A DNA stretch of 64,000 nucleotides, taken from positions 5,571,501-5,635,500 of the forward strand of contig NZ_CP018846.1 of the NCBI RefSeq assembly GCF_002025705.1, read 5' to 3'. The notes below the pieces were generated by a model. The model was not told the DNA's origin, searched no databases, and worked only from the letters and a program-made list of their open reading frames with translations. The position numbers and the translations under genes were made by a program. Positions 23,904 to 32,032 of the stretch are shown here, one piece after another. Source of the DNA: Pseudomonas putida (lineage in GTDB: Bacteria > Pseudomonadota > Gammaproteobacteria > Pseudomonadales > Pseudomonadaceae). Position 1 is the stretch's first letter, and each line of letters begins with the position of its first letter.

Positions 23904-24881
23904 ATGAAAGCTGTGTTGTGCAAAACCCTGGGCCCGGCTCGCGACCTGGTGCTGGAGGACGTGGCCAGCCCTGTGCCGAAGAAGAACGAGATCCTGCTTG
24001 ATGTGCAGGCCGCCGGGGTCAATTTCCCCGACACGCTGATCATTGAAGGCAAGTACCAGTTCCAGCCACCCCTGCCGTTCTCGCCGGGCGGCGAGGCCGC
24101 AGGCGTGGTCGCGGCCGTGGGCGAACGGGCCGGCACCTTCAAGGTAGGCGACCGGGTAATGGCCCTGACTGGCTGGGGGGCGTTCGCCGAGCAGGTGGCG
24201 GTGCCGTTCTACAACGTGATGCCGATCCCCGAGCACATGGACTTTGCCACTGCCGCCGCGTTCGGCATGACCTATGGCACCTCGATGCATGCACTCAAGC
24301 AACGCGGCCAGCTGCAGGCCGGCGAAACCCTGCTGGTACTCGGTGCATCCGGTGGTGTTGGCCTGGCGTCGGTGGAAATCGGCAAAGCCATGGGAGCAAG
24401 AGTGATCGCTGCAGCCAGCAGCGCCGAGAAGCTCGCCGTTGCCAAGGCTGCAGGTGCTGACGAATTGATCAACTACAGCCAGGCCAGCCTCAAGGAAGAG
24501 ATCAAGCGCCTGACCGGTGGCCAAGGCGTCGATGTGATCTACGACCCGGTGGGTGGCGACCTGTTCGACCAAGCCGTGCGCGGCCTGGCTTGGCAGGGCC
24601 GGCTGTTGGTGGTGGGGTTTGCCAGCGGAGCGATCCCGCAGATGGCAGCGAACCTGGTGCTACTCAAGGGAGCTGCAGTGCTTGGGGTGTTCTGGGGCGC
24701 GTTTGCCCAGCGCCAACCAGATGACAATGCAGCGAACTTCCGGCAGTTGTTTGCCTGGCACGCCGAGGGGAAGCTGAAACCGTTGGTGTCGAAGACTTAT
24801 CCACTGGCTGAAGCCGGAGCTGCAATTGAAGAGCTTGGGCAGCGCCGGGCTGTGGGTAAGTTGGTAGTCCTGGCCAGGTAA
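23904..24881 (+). CDS. NADPH:quinone oxidoreductase, zinc-free MDR family
   Basis: 325 aa from the ATG at 23904 (MKAVLCKTLGPARDLVLEDV), with AAGGAA upstream. Medium-chain dehydrogenase fold: substrate domain (GVNFPDTLIIEGKYQFQPPL, PGGEAAGVVAAVGERAGTFK) then NAD(P)-binding Rossmann domain (ETLLVLGASGGVGLASVEIG), then DVIYDPVGGDLFDQAVRGLA. No structural zinc cysteines are seen, as in QorA-like enzymes. The physiological substrate is unknown. Confidence 0.9.
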   Translation: MKAVLCKTLGPARDLVLEDVASPVPKKNEILLDVQAAGVNFPDTLIIEGKYQFQPPLPFSPGGEAAGVVAAVGERAGTFKVGDRVMALTGWGAFAEQVAVPFYNVMPIPEHMDFATAAAFGMTYGTSMHALKQRGQLQAGETLLVLGASGGVGLASVEIGKAMGARVIAAASSAEKLAVAKAAGADELINYSQASLKEEIKRLTGGQGVDVIYDPVGGDLFDQAVRGLAWQGRLLVVGFASGAIPQMAANLVLLKGAAVLGVFWGAFAQRQPDDNAANFRQLFAWHAEGKLKPLVSKTYPLAEAGAAIEELGQRRAVGKLVVLAR

Positions 24882-24892
24882 GACTTCAGCCC

Positions 24893-24950
24893 CTTATCAA
24901 CAAGACCAGCCTCTTAGCGGGTTCACCCGCGAAGAGGCCCGTGCAGGCTA
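24893..24950. repeat. Single REP overlapping the end of the ChaC-like gene
   Basis: AGCGGGTTCACCCGCGAAGA followed by GGCCCGTGCAGG is a REP core of the CCCGCGAAGAGGCC type. It runs across the stop codon and last codons of the neighbouring minus-strand gene. Confidence 0.75.
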
Positions 24951-25594
24951 TGGCAACGCCTGAACCTGGCTTCGAGGTTGCGATCCGGCATCTGATGGCT
25001 GCGCAGCGCATTCAGGGTCTGCTCGACATAATCCCGCGTCGTGCCATAACGGCCCTTGGCACTGGCCAGAATCTGGCTGAGCAAGGTATCCGGCAGGTTG
25101 CCCGCATAGCACGGCAGGTGCCGCTCCAGCACGAACCCCAGCGCCTGCACCTTGCTGCCATCACCCAGCCGGCAGCTGAGCCAGTGCGGCCGATAGGCCG
25201 GATAAGGCATTTCCCGCTGCCACAGGGCCATCAGCGAATCGTCGAGGTTGCTTTCATCCAGACGATAGGCAAAACCGCTGCAGGAGCCGCCACGATCCAG
25301 GCCGAACACCAGGCCTGGTGTTTCAGGCGTCCCCCTGTGCTCGTGCGACCACAGGTACAAGCCGCGGTGATAACCATGCACTCGCGCCCGCTGGCGTTCC
25401 ACAGAATTACATTCCGGGCGCCAGATCAACGAACCATAGGCAAATAACCAGACCGGGCCACCTTCATGGCGAGACATGGTCGTTTGCATGGAATTGAGCA
25501 ATTGCTCACGGGTCAGTTGCTGACCGAAGTCGAGCGTCGGAGGATAAGCAACTTCCCAGGACAAACTTTCAAGTGCCGACATAACTGCCGCCAT
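24923..25594 (-). CDS. ChaC-like gamma-glutamylcyclotransferase
   Basis: 223 aa from the ATG at 25594 (MAAVMSALESLSWEVAYPPT), which follows GGGGA; an ATG at 25636 or one at 25582 are alternatives. The gamma-glutamylcyclotransferase core is clear: VWLFAYGSLIWRPECNSVER, VHGYHRGLYLWSHEHRGTPE, TPGLVFGLDRGGSCSGFAYR and the catalytic-glutamate segment WQREMPYPAYRPHW. ChaC enzymes split glutathione to 5-oxoproline and Cys-Gly. The last residues (HGPLRG and stop) are encoded by REP sequence, so the C-terminus seems to have been moved by REP insertion. Confidence 0.88.
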   Translation of the reverse strand: MAAVMSALESLSWEVAYPPTLDFGQQLTREQLLNSMQTTMSRHEGGPVWLFAYGSLIWRPECNSVERQRARVHGYHRGLYLWSHEHRGTPETPGLVFGLDRGGSCSGFAYRLDESNLDDSLMALWQREMPYPAYRPHWLSCRLGDGSKVQALGFVLERHLPCYAGNLPDTLLSQILASAKGRYGTTRDYVEQTLNALRSHQMPDRNLEARFRRCHSLHGPLRG

Positions 25595-25827
25595 TAATCC
25601 CCGTGTACTACCAATGTAGCGAGAGTCGTGTGCCATGCGGCCTGCGCCGCCGCGCCATGGGCGCTTGCATTAACCATAGGATAGAAACCGGGCAATGCTC
25701 AAGCCCTGGCGCATAAGTTTCACGCACAGTTCCGACGACTGGGAATTATTGTTCCGAAGGCGGTGAAAGTTAGTGGCTCAGGCGGTAACAATTACCGCCT
25801 TATACCCGCTAGTTGAAACTTCGGTTA

Positions 25828-26796
25828 TTAACCGCGTGGTGCGTAGGCAAACACATCGGCGCGCATGCGGTGCGCATCCATGCCGGCCTCGACCAGGGCG
25901 TCGAGCGTGGCATAGACCATGTTCGGCGAGCCGCTGGCATACACATGCACGGTGTTGAGGTCTTTCACGTCCTCGCACACGGCCTCGTGCAGCATGCCGC
26001 AGCGCCCCTCCCAGCCACACAGGTCACTGACCACCTTGTGCAGGAACAGGTTGGGCAACCGCTCCCATTCGGCCCAGTGCTCGATGGTGTAGAAATCCTC
26101 CGGGCGGCGGACACCCCAGTACAGGTGCACCGGGTGCTTGAAGCCCTGGGCGCGGCAATGTTCGACCAGGCTGTGCATCTGGCCCATGCCGGTACCGGCG
26201 GCAATCAATACCAGCGGCCCATCCGGCAACTCGGCCAGGTGGGTATCGCCGAACGGCATCTCGATACGCGCCACGCGGTCACGCTGCAGCTGCGCCAGCA
26301 ACTGCAGCGCGCTGGCTTCGCGGGCCAGCACATGCAGCTCTAGATCCCGCCCGGAATGCGGCGCAGAGGCCAGCGAGAACGCCGCCGGCTTGCCGCCTTC
26401 GCGTTCGATCATCAGGTACTGCCCGGCATGGTAGCGCGCCGGTTTGCCGGCAGGCGCACGCAGGCGCACGCGCCAGACGTCACCACCGACCTCGACGCAT
26501 TCGCTCACGCTGCACGCCAGCTTGCGCACTGGCAGCTCACCCAGGGCGAGCACACCATCCCAGAGCAACACACAGTCCTCCAGCGGTTCGGCAATGCAGG
26601 TGAACAACTCGCCATGGTCACGGACCTCGCCGTCCTGACGCACGCTTCCTTCGACCAACAATGCGGCGCAGACATGGCAATTGCCATTGCGGCAGCTGTT
26701 AGGGCAGTCATAGCCCAGCCGCCGCGCTCCATCCAGGATCCGTTCCCCGGGTTCGAGCGCCAGCACCGCCCCGGACGGCTGCAACGTTACCTGCAT
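25828..26796 (-). CDS. 2Fe-2S ferredoxin/FAD/NAD(P) reductase
   Basis: 322 aa starting MQVTLQPSGAVLALEPGERI. Domain order: plant-type 2Fe-2S domain with C-x4-C-x2-C (CPNSCRNGNCHVCAALLVEG) plus a fourth Cys (ELFTCIAEP), FAD-binding domain with YHAGQYLMIEREGGKPAAFS (RxYS-like variant), then NAD domain VLIAAGTGMGQMHSLVEHCR and YASGSPNMVYATLDALVEAG. It resembles AscD/DdhD-type and phenol-hydroxylase-type reductases. Its ATG overlaps the ubiD stop (TGATG), so it is translationally coupled to ubiD, suggesting a shared quinone or flavin job; the electron acceptor is unknown. Confidence 0.9.
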   Translation of the reverse strand: MQVTLQPSGAVLALEPGERILDGARRLGYDCPNSCRNGNCHVCAALLVEGSVRQDGEVRDHGELFTCIAEPLEDCVLLWDGVLALGELPVRKLACSVSECVEVGGDVWRVRLRAPAGKPARYHAGQYLMIEREGGKPAAFSLASAPHSGRDLELHVLAREASALQLLAQLQRDRVARIEMPFGDTHLAELPDGPLVLIAAGTGMGQMHSLVEHCRAQGFKHPVHLYWGVRRPEDFYTIEHWAEWERLPNLFLHKVVSDLCGWEGRCGMLHEAVCEDVKDLNTVHVYASGSPNMVYATLDALVEAGMDAHRMRADVFAYAPRG

Positions 26797-28262
26797 CAAT
26801 CTATTCCCAACTGATCCCACAGCTCATCGATACGGCGGGTGACGGCCTCGTCCTTGACGATGACCCGGCCCCATTCGCGTGTAGTCTCGCCCGGCCACTT
26901 GTGCGTGGCGTCCAGGCCCATCTTCGACCCCAGCCCCGACACCGGCGACGCGAAGTCCAGGTAGTCGATCGGCGTGTTGTCGATCATCACCGTATCACGC
27001 TTGGGGTCCATGCGCGTGGTGATGGCCCAGATCACATCGTTCCAGTCGCGGGCGTTGATGTCGTCGTCAGTGACAATAACGAACTTGGTGTACATGAACT
27101 GTCGCAGGAACGACCACACACCCAGCATCACGCGCTTGGCGTGGCCCGGGTACTGCTTTTTCATGGTCACCACCGCCATGCGGTACGAGCAGCCTTCCGG
27201 CGGCAGGTAGAAGTCCACGATCTCCGGGAACTGCTTTTGCAGGATCGGCACGAACACTTCGTTCAGCGCTACACCGAGAATAGCCGGCTCATCCGGCGGC
27301 CGACCGGTGTAAGTGCTGTGGTAGATCGGTTTCTGCCGGTGAGTGATGCGCTCGACGGTGAATACCGGGAAGCTGTCCACTTCGTTGTAATAGCCGGTGT
27401 GGTCGCCATATGGACCTTCTGGGGCCATTTCACCCGGGTGGATCACACCTTCGAGGATGATCTCGGCGGTGGCCGGCACCTGCAGGTTGCTGCCACGGCA
27501 CTTGACCAGTTCGGTGCGGTTACCGCGCAGCAGGCCGGCGAAGGCGTATTCGGATAGGGTGTCCGGCACTGGCGTCACGGCGCCAAGGATGGTGGCCGGG
27601 TCAGCGCCCAGGGCCACGGCAACCGGGAACGGCTGGCCCGGGTTCTTCTCGCACCACTCGCGATAATCCAGCGCGCCGCCACGGTGGCTCAGCCAGCGCA
27701 TGATCACCTTGTTCCGGCCGATCACCTGCTGGCGGTAGATGCCCAGGTTCTGGCGGTCCTTGTTCGGGCCACGGGTCACGGTCAGGCCCCAGGTGATCAG
27801 CGGCGCCACGTCGCCCGGCCAGCAGTGCTGGATCGGCAGCTGGCCGAGGTCGACGTCATCGCCCTCGATGACCACTTCCTGGCACACCGCGTCCTTGACA
27901 ACCTTCGGCGCCATCGACACGACCTTCTTGAAGATCGGCAGCTTGGACCAGGCATCTTTCAGGCCTTTCGGCGGCTCAGGCTCCTTGAGGAAGGCCAGCA
28001 GCTTGCCGATCTCGCGCAGTTCGTCGACCGACTCGGCACCCATGCCCATGGCCACGCGCTCTGGCGTGCCGAACAGGTTGCCCAGTACCGGGATGTCGAA
28101 GCCGGTGGGCTTTTCGAACAACAAGGCCGGACCCTTGGCGCGCAGGGTGCGGTCGCAGACCTCGGTCATTTCCAGGACTGGGGAAATCGGAACCTGGATG
28201 CGCTTGAGTTCACCGCGCTGCTCCAGGCCACGGATGAAGTCGCGCAAATCGCGATACTGCAT
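26796..28262 (-). CDS. ubiD: 4-hydroxy-3-polyprenylbenzoate decarboxylase
   Basis: 488 aa, MQYRDLRDFIRGLEQRGELK, with GAGG upstream. It is the prenylated-FMN-dependent decarboxylase of ubiquinone synthesis. Typical stretches: TRGPNKDRQNLGIYRQQVIG, VKCRGSNLQVPATAEIILEG, EGPYGDHTGYYNEVDSFPVF and KFVIVTDDDINARDWNDVIW with the acidic cluster used in catalysis. Full length. Last coupled to the reductase gene downstream. UbiX, which makes the cofactor, is not in the window. Confidence 0.96.
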   Translation of the reverse strand: MQYRDLRDFIRGLEQRGELKRIQVPISPVLEMTEVCDRTLRAKGPALLFEKPTGFDIPVLGNLFGTPERVAMGMGAESVDELREIGKLLAFLKEPEPPKGLKDAWSKLPIFKKVVSMAPKVVKDAVCQEVVIEGDDVDLGQLPIQHCWPGDVAPLITWGLTVTRGPNKDRQNLGIYRQQVIGRNKVIMRWLSHRGGALDYREWCEKNPGQPFPVAVALGADPATILGAVTPVPDTLSEYAFAGLLRGNRTELVKCRGSNLQVPATAEIILEGVIHPGEMAPEGPYGDHTGYYNEVDSFPVFTVERITHRQKPIYHSTYTGRPPDEPAILGVALNEVFVPILQKQFPEIVDFYLPPEGCSYRMAVVTMKKQYPGHAKRVMLGVWSFLRQFMYTKFVIVTDDDINARDWNDVIWAITTRMDPKRDTVMIDNTPIDYLDFASPVSGLGSKMGLDATHKWPGETTREWGRVIVKDEAVTRRIDELWDQLGID

Positions 28263-28341
28263 GCATGAGCCTCGTGTTGGCCGTATCGGTCGGGGTTGCA
28301 GAGTGTAGCGCCGTTCAGGCTTTGATTGGGGGCAAAAATGC

Positions 28342-28447
28342 ATTGGGGCCGCTTCGCGCCCCTTCGCGGGCAAGCCCGCTCCCACAAGGATCGCACTGAA
28401 CCTGTGGGAGCGGGCTTGCCCGCGAAGGGGCGCGAAGCGGCCCCAAT
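28342..28447. repeat. REP pair as a perfect 45-bp inverted repeat
   Basis: Arms 28342-28386 and 28403-28447 are exact complements, separated by 16 bases. The core reads CCTTCGCGGGCAAGCCCGCT. It lies 19 bp past the rho stop codon and 79 bp before the ubiD ATG, so a transcript leaving rho would fold it into a very stable hairpin. Confidence 0.92.
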
Positions 28448-28466
28448 CAATTCCAGCTTGAAGTGC

Positions 28467-29726
28467 TTACTTGCGCTTCATCGACAGGAAGAACTCGTCG
28501 TTGGTCTTGGTCTGCTTGAGCTTGTCGACCAGGAACTCGATGGCGGCGATCTCGTCCATCGGGTGCAGCAGCTTGCGCAGGATCCACATGCGCTGCAGTT
28601 CGTCGTCGGCAGTCAGCAGCTCTTCGCGGCGGGTACCGGAACGGTTGATGTTGATGGCCGGGAATACGCGCTTCTCGGCGATACGACGGTCCAGGGGCAG
28701 CTCCATGTTGCCGGTACCCTTGAACTCTTCGTAGATCACTTCGTCCATCTTCGAGCCGGTTTCGACCAGCGCGGTGGCGATGATGGTCAGCGAACCGCCT
28801 TCCTCGATGTTACGTGCAGCGCCGAAGAAGCGCTTCGGCTTCTCCAGGGCGTGGGCGTCGACACCACCGGTCAGTACCTTGCCGGAGCTCGGGATCACGG
28901 TGTTGTAGGCACGCGCCAGACGGGTGATGGAGTCCAGCAGGATGACCACATCCTTCTTGTGCTCGACCAGGCGCTTGGCCTTCTCGATGACCATCTCGGC
29001 AACCTGCACGTGGCGGGTTGGCGGCTCGTCGAAGGTCGAGGCGACCACTTCGCCGCGCACGGTGCGCTGCATTTCGGTCACTTCTTCCGGGCGCTCGTCG
29101 ATCAGCAGGACGATCAGGTGGCACTCAGGATTGTTACGGGTGATGTTCGCCGCGATGTTCTGCAGCATGATCGTCTTACCGGCTTTCGGCGGAGCGACGA
29201 TCAGGCCACGCTGGCCTTTGCCAATCGGGGCGCACAGGTCGATGACACGACCGGTGAGGTCTTCGGTGGAGCCGTTACCGGCTTCCATCTTCAGGCGCTT
29301 GTTCGGGAACAGCGGCGTCAGGTTTTCGAAGAGGATCTTGTTCTTCGCGTTTTCCGGGCGGTCGAAGTTGATGGTGTCGACCTTCAGCAGGGCGAAGTAA
29401 CGCTCCCCTTCCTTCGGCGGGCGGATCTTGCCGACAATGGTGTCGCCGGTACGCAGGTTGAAACGGCGGATCTGGCTTGGCGAGACGTAGATGTCGTCGG
29501 GGCCGGCCAGGTAGGACGCATCAGCCGAACGCAGGAAACCGAAACCATCCTGGAGAATCTCCAGCACGCCGTCACCCGAGATCTCTTCGCCGCTTTTCGC
29601 GTGCTTCTTCAGCAGGGCGAAAATCACGTCCTGTTTGCGCGAACGGGCCATGTTTTCGATGCCCATCTGTTCGGCCATTTCCAAAAGATCGGTAATCGGC
29701 TTTTGCTTGAGTTCAGTCAGGTTCAT
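28467..29726 (-). CDS. rho: Transcription termination factor Rho
   Basis: 419-aa hexameric RNA helicase, the usual Pseudomonas size. MNLTELKQKPITDLLEMAEQ opens the N-terminal domain; the RNA-binding cold-shock-like part has DGFGFLRSADASYLAGPDDI. Walker A is APPKAGKTIMLQNIAANITR, Walker B VVILLDSITRLARAYNTVIP, and the Q/R loops follow (GGVDAHALEKPKRFFGAARN). It lies downstream of trxA on the same strand with a strong terminator between, as in many gammaproteobacteria. The ribosome site before its ATG is weak. Confidence 0.98.
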   Translation of the reverse strand: MNLTELKQKPITDLLEMAEQMGIENMARSRKQDVIFALLKKHAKSGEEISGDGVLEILQDGFGFLRSADASYLAGPDDIYVSPSQIRRFNLRTGDTIVGKIRPPKEGERYFALLKVDTINFDRPENAKNKILFENLTPLFPNKRLKMEAGNGSTEDLTGRVIDLCAPIGKGQRGLIVAPPKAGKTIMLQNIAANITRNNPECHLIVLLIDERPEEVTEMQRTVRGEVVASTFDEPPTRHVQVAEMVIEKAKRLVEHKKDVVILLDSITRLARAYNTVIPSSGKVLTGGVDAHALEKPKRFFGAARNIEEGGSLTIIATALVETGSKMDEVIYEEFKGTGNMELPLDRRIAEKRVFPAININRSGTRREELLTADDELQRMWILRKLLHPMDEIAAIEFLVDKLKQTKTNDEFFLSMKRK

Positions 29727-29921
29727 AAGGGGAGTGACGTAATCATGTAAGAAGGGAGAATTAAGCTTTGGCTTAATGAGGCCGCGCCGCTAGATGGCGA
29801 CAGGATCGCGTACTGATTCGAATTAGGGATGCTTCGGCGACGGCGTGCAGAGGGCACTGGAGAAGCAGTGCGAGGCCGAATGTAACACTTGCTTTTTTCT
29901 GCGTCTAGTGCTCTGAAAAAG

Positions 29922-29949
29922 AAAAAACCCCGCATTTGCGGGGTTTTTT
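29922..29949. terminator. Intrinsic terminator of trxA (bidirectional)
   Basis: AAAAAACCCCGCATTTGCGG followed by GGTTTTTT is a perfect palindrome: an 8-9 bp GC stem with T-runs on either strand. It is 8 bp beyond the trxA stop and separates trxA from rho. Confidence 0.95.
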
Positions 29950-29957
29950 GCTTCACA

Positions 29958-30287
29958 TCACAGGTGGGCGTCGAGGAACGCGGCCAGCTGGGATTTGGAC
30001 AGGGCGCCGACCTTGGTAGCTTCGACGTTGCCGTTCTTGAACAGCATCAGGGTCGGGATGCCACGCACGCCGTGCTTGGCCGGGGTTTCCTGGTTGTCGT
30101 CGATGTTCAGCTTGGCGACGGTCAGTTTGCCGGCGTAGGTGGAAGCGATGTCGTCCAGAACCGGAGCGATCATCTTGCATGGACCGCACCATTCAGCCCA
30201 GTAGTCGACCAGTACCGCGCCTTCGGCCTTCAGGACTTCGGCTTCGAAGGTAGCGTCGGTGACGTGTTTGATCAGATCGCTGCTCAT
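29958..30287 (-). CDS. trxA: Thioredoxin 1
   Basis: 109 aa from the ATG at 30287 (MSSDLIKHVTDATFEAEVLK), with GGAG 8 bases upstream; a 13-residue longer opening is not favoured. The active site WCGPCK lies in VDYWAEWCGPCKMIAPVLDD, and the cis-proline is in GVRGIPTLMLFKNG. Cytoplasmic disulfide reductant for ribonucleotide reductase and many others. Divergent from ppx across 242 bp. Confidence 0.97.
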   Translation of the reverse strand: MSSDLIKHVTDATFEAEVLKAEGAVLVDYWAEWCGPCKMIAPVLDDIASTYAGKLTVAKLNIDDNQETPAKHGVRGIPTLMLFKNGNVEATKVGALSKSQLAAFLDAHL

Positions 30288-30529
30288 GGATATCTCCAGG
30301 GTCGTAAGCAAAAAAACGTGGCCCATGATAGCCGCACCCAGGCCCTACAGGAAGTCATGGACGATTGAGTGTAACTATAGTTATGCAAGACGCCGCGAAT
30401 CGAAACTGTCACATAAGTGTCATAGCATGGAATGGCACATTGCCTTGCATCAAGGCCCGGTGTGGTGCGCGTTGGCGTCAGCCAAGGATCGTGGCACGAT
30501 TGCCGGGTTACCGACCGAGAACACACAGA

Positions 30530-32032
30530 ATGCCGCATACCTCCGCGAAGAACCTGTCCCTGATCGCCGCCATCGACCTGGGCTCCAACAGCTTCCACAT
30601 GGTCGTGGCCAAGGCGCACCACACCGAGATCCGCATTCTCGAACGGCTCGGCGAAAAGGTTCAGCTGGCCGCCGGCATCGACGAAGAGCGCAAGCTCAGC
30701 GAAGAAGCCATGGAGCGAGGCCTGGAATGCCTCAAGCGTTTTGCCCAACTGATCAACGGCATGCCGGCAGGCTCCGTGCGCATCGTTGGCACCAACGCCC
30801 TGCGCGAAGCGCGCAACCGCAACGAATTCATCCAGCGTGCAGAAGCTATCCTCGGCCACCCGGTGGAGGTCATCTCCGGCCGTGAAGAGGCGCGCCTGAT
30901 CTACCTCGGCGTGTCGCACACCCTGGCCGATACCCCCGGCAAGCGCCTGGTCGCCGACATCGGCGGCGGCAGTACCGAGTTCATCATCGGCCAGCGTTTC
31001 GAGCCGCTGCTGCGCGAGAGCCTGCAGATGGGCTGCGTGAGCTTCACCCAGCGCTACTTCCGCGACGGCAAGATCACCCCGGCGCGCTACGCCCAGGCCT
31101 ACACCGCCGCGCGCCTGGAACTGATGAGCATCGAAAATGCCCTGCATCGCCTGACCTGGGACGAGGCCATCGGTTCGTCCGGCACCATCCGCGCCATCGG
31201 CGCCGCGATCAAGGCCGGCGGCCTGGGTAATGGTGAGGTCAATGCCGAAGGCCTGGCCTGGGTCAAGCGCAAGCTGTTCAAGCTGGGCGAGGTCGACAAG
31301 ATCGACTTCGAAGGGATCAAACCTGACCGGCGCACCATCTTCCCGGCCGGCCTGGCGATTCTCGAGGCGATCTTCGACGCGTTGGAGCTGCAGCGCATGG
31401 ATCACTGCGACGGGGCCCTGCGCGAAGGCGTGCTGTTCGACCTGCTCGGCCGTCATCACCACGAGGATGTGCGCGAGCGCACCCTCAACTCGCTGATGGA
31501 GCGCTATCACGTCGACCAGGGGCAGGCAGCGCGTGTTGAGCGCAAAGCCCTGAACGCCTTCGACCAAGTAGCCAAGGCGTGGAAGCTGGATGAAGGAAAC
31601 TGGCGCGATTTGCTGGGTTGGGCGGCGAAAATCCATGAAATCGGCCTGGATATCGCCCACTACCACTACCACAAGCATGGCGCCTACCTGATCGAGCACT
31701 CCGACCTGGCCGGCTTCTCGCGCGACGAGCAGCAGATGATGGCGCTGTTGGTGCGCGGCCATCGCCGCAACATCCCCAAGGACAAGTTCACGGAATTCGG
31801 CGACGACGCCGTGCAACTGATTCGCCTGTGCGTGCTGCTGCGCTTCGCCATCCTGTTCCACCACATCCGTGGCAACCAGCAGATGCCCAAGGTAGAACTG
31901 CAGGCCGGCGAAGACAGCCTTGAAGTGGTGTTCCCGGACGGCTGGCTGGAGCAGAACCAGCTGACCCAGGCCGACTTCGCCAACGAGGCGGAGTGGCTGG
32001 CCCGGGTCGGCTTCGTCCTCAGCGTACGTTGA
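30530..32032 (+). CDS. ppx: Exopolyphosphatase
   Basis: 500 aa from the ATG at 30530 (MPHTSAKNLSLIAAIDLGSN). ASKHA-fold phosphatase that hydrolyses inorganic polyphosphate and guanosine pentaphosphate. Phosphate-binding motifs are AIDLGSNSFHMVVAKAHHTE and VADIGGGSTEFIIGQRFEPL; the C-terminal HD-like domain shows IHEIGLDIAHYHYHKHGAYL. Its last 14 bases overlap the 3' end of ppk on the other strand. Together with ppk it sets polyphosphate level. Confidence 0.96.
   Translation: MPHTSAKNLSLIAAIDLGSNSFHMVVAKAHHTEIRILERLGEKVQLAAGIDEERKLSEEAMERGLECLKRFAQLINGMPAGSVRIVGTNALREARNRNEFIQRAEAILGHPVEVISGREEARLIYLGVSHTLADTPGKRLVADIGGGSTEFIIGQRFEPLLRESLQMGCVSFTQRYFRDGKITPARYAQAYTAARLELMSIENALHRLTWDEAIGSSGTIRAIGAAIKAGGLGNGEVNAEGLAWVKRKLFKLGEVDKIDFEGIKPDRRTIFPAGLAILEAIFDALELQRMDHCDGALREGVLFDLLGRHHHEDVRERTLNSLMERYHVDQGQAARVERKALNAFDQVAKAWKLDEGNWRDLLGWAAKIHEIGLDIAHYHYHKHGAYLIEHSDLAGFSRDEQQMMALLVRGHRRNIPKDKFTEFGDDAVQLIRLCVLLRFAILFHHIRGNQQMPKVELQAGEDSLEVVFPDGWLEQNQLTQADFANEAEWLARVGFVLSVR

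Noticed and set aside
28326..29750. A 474-codon plus-strand frame opposite rho
   Set aside because: Shadow of rho; begins in REP DNA.
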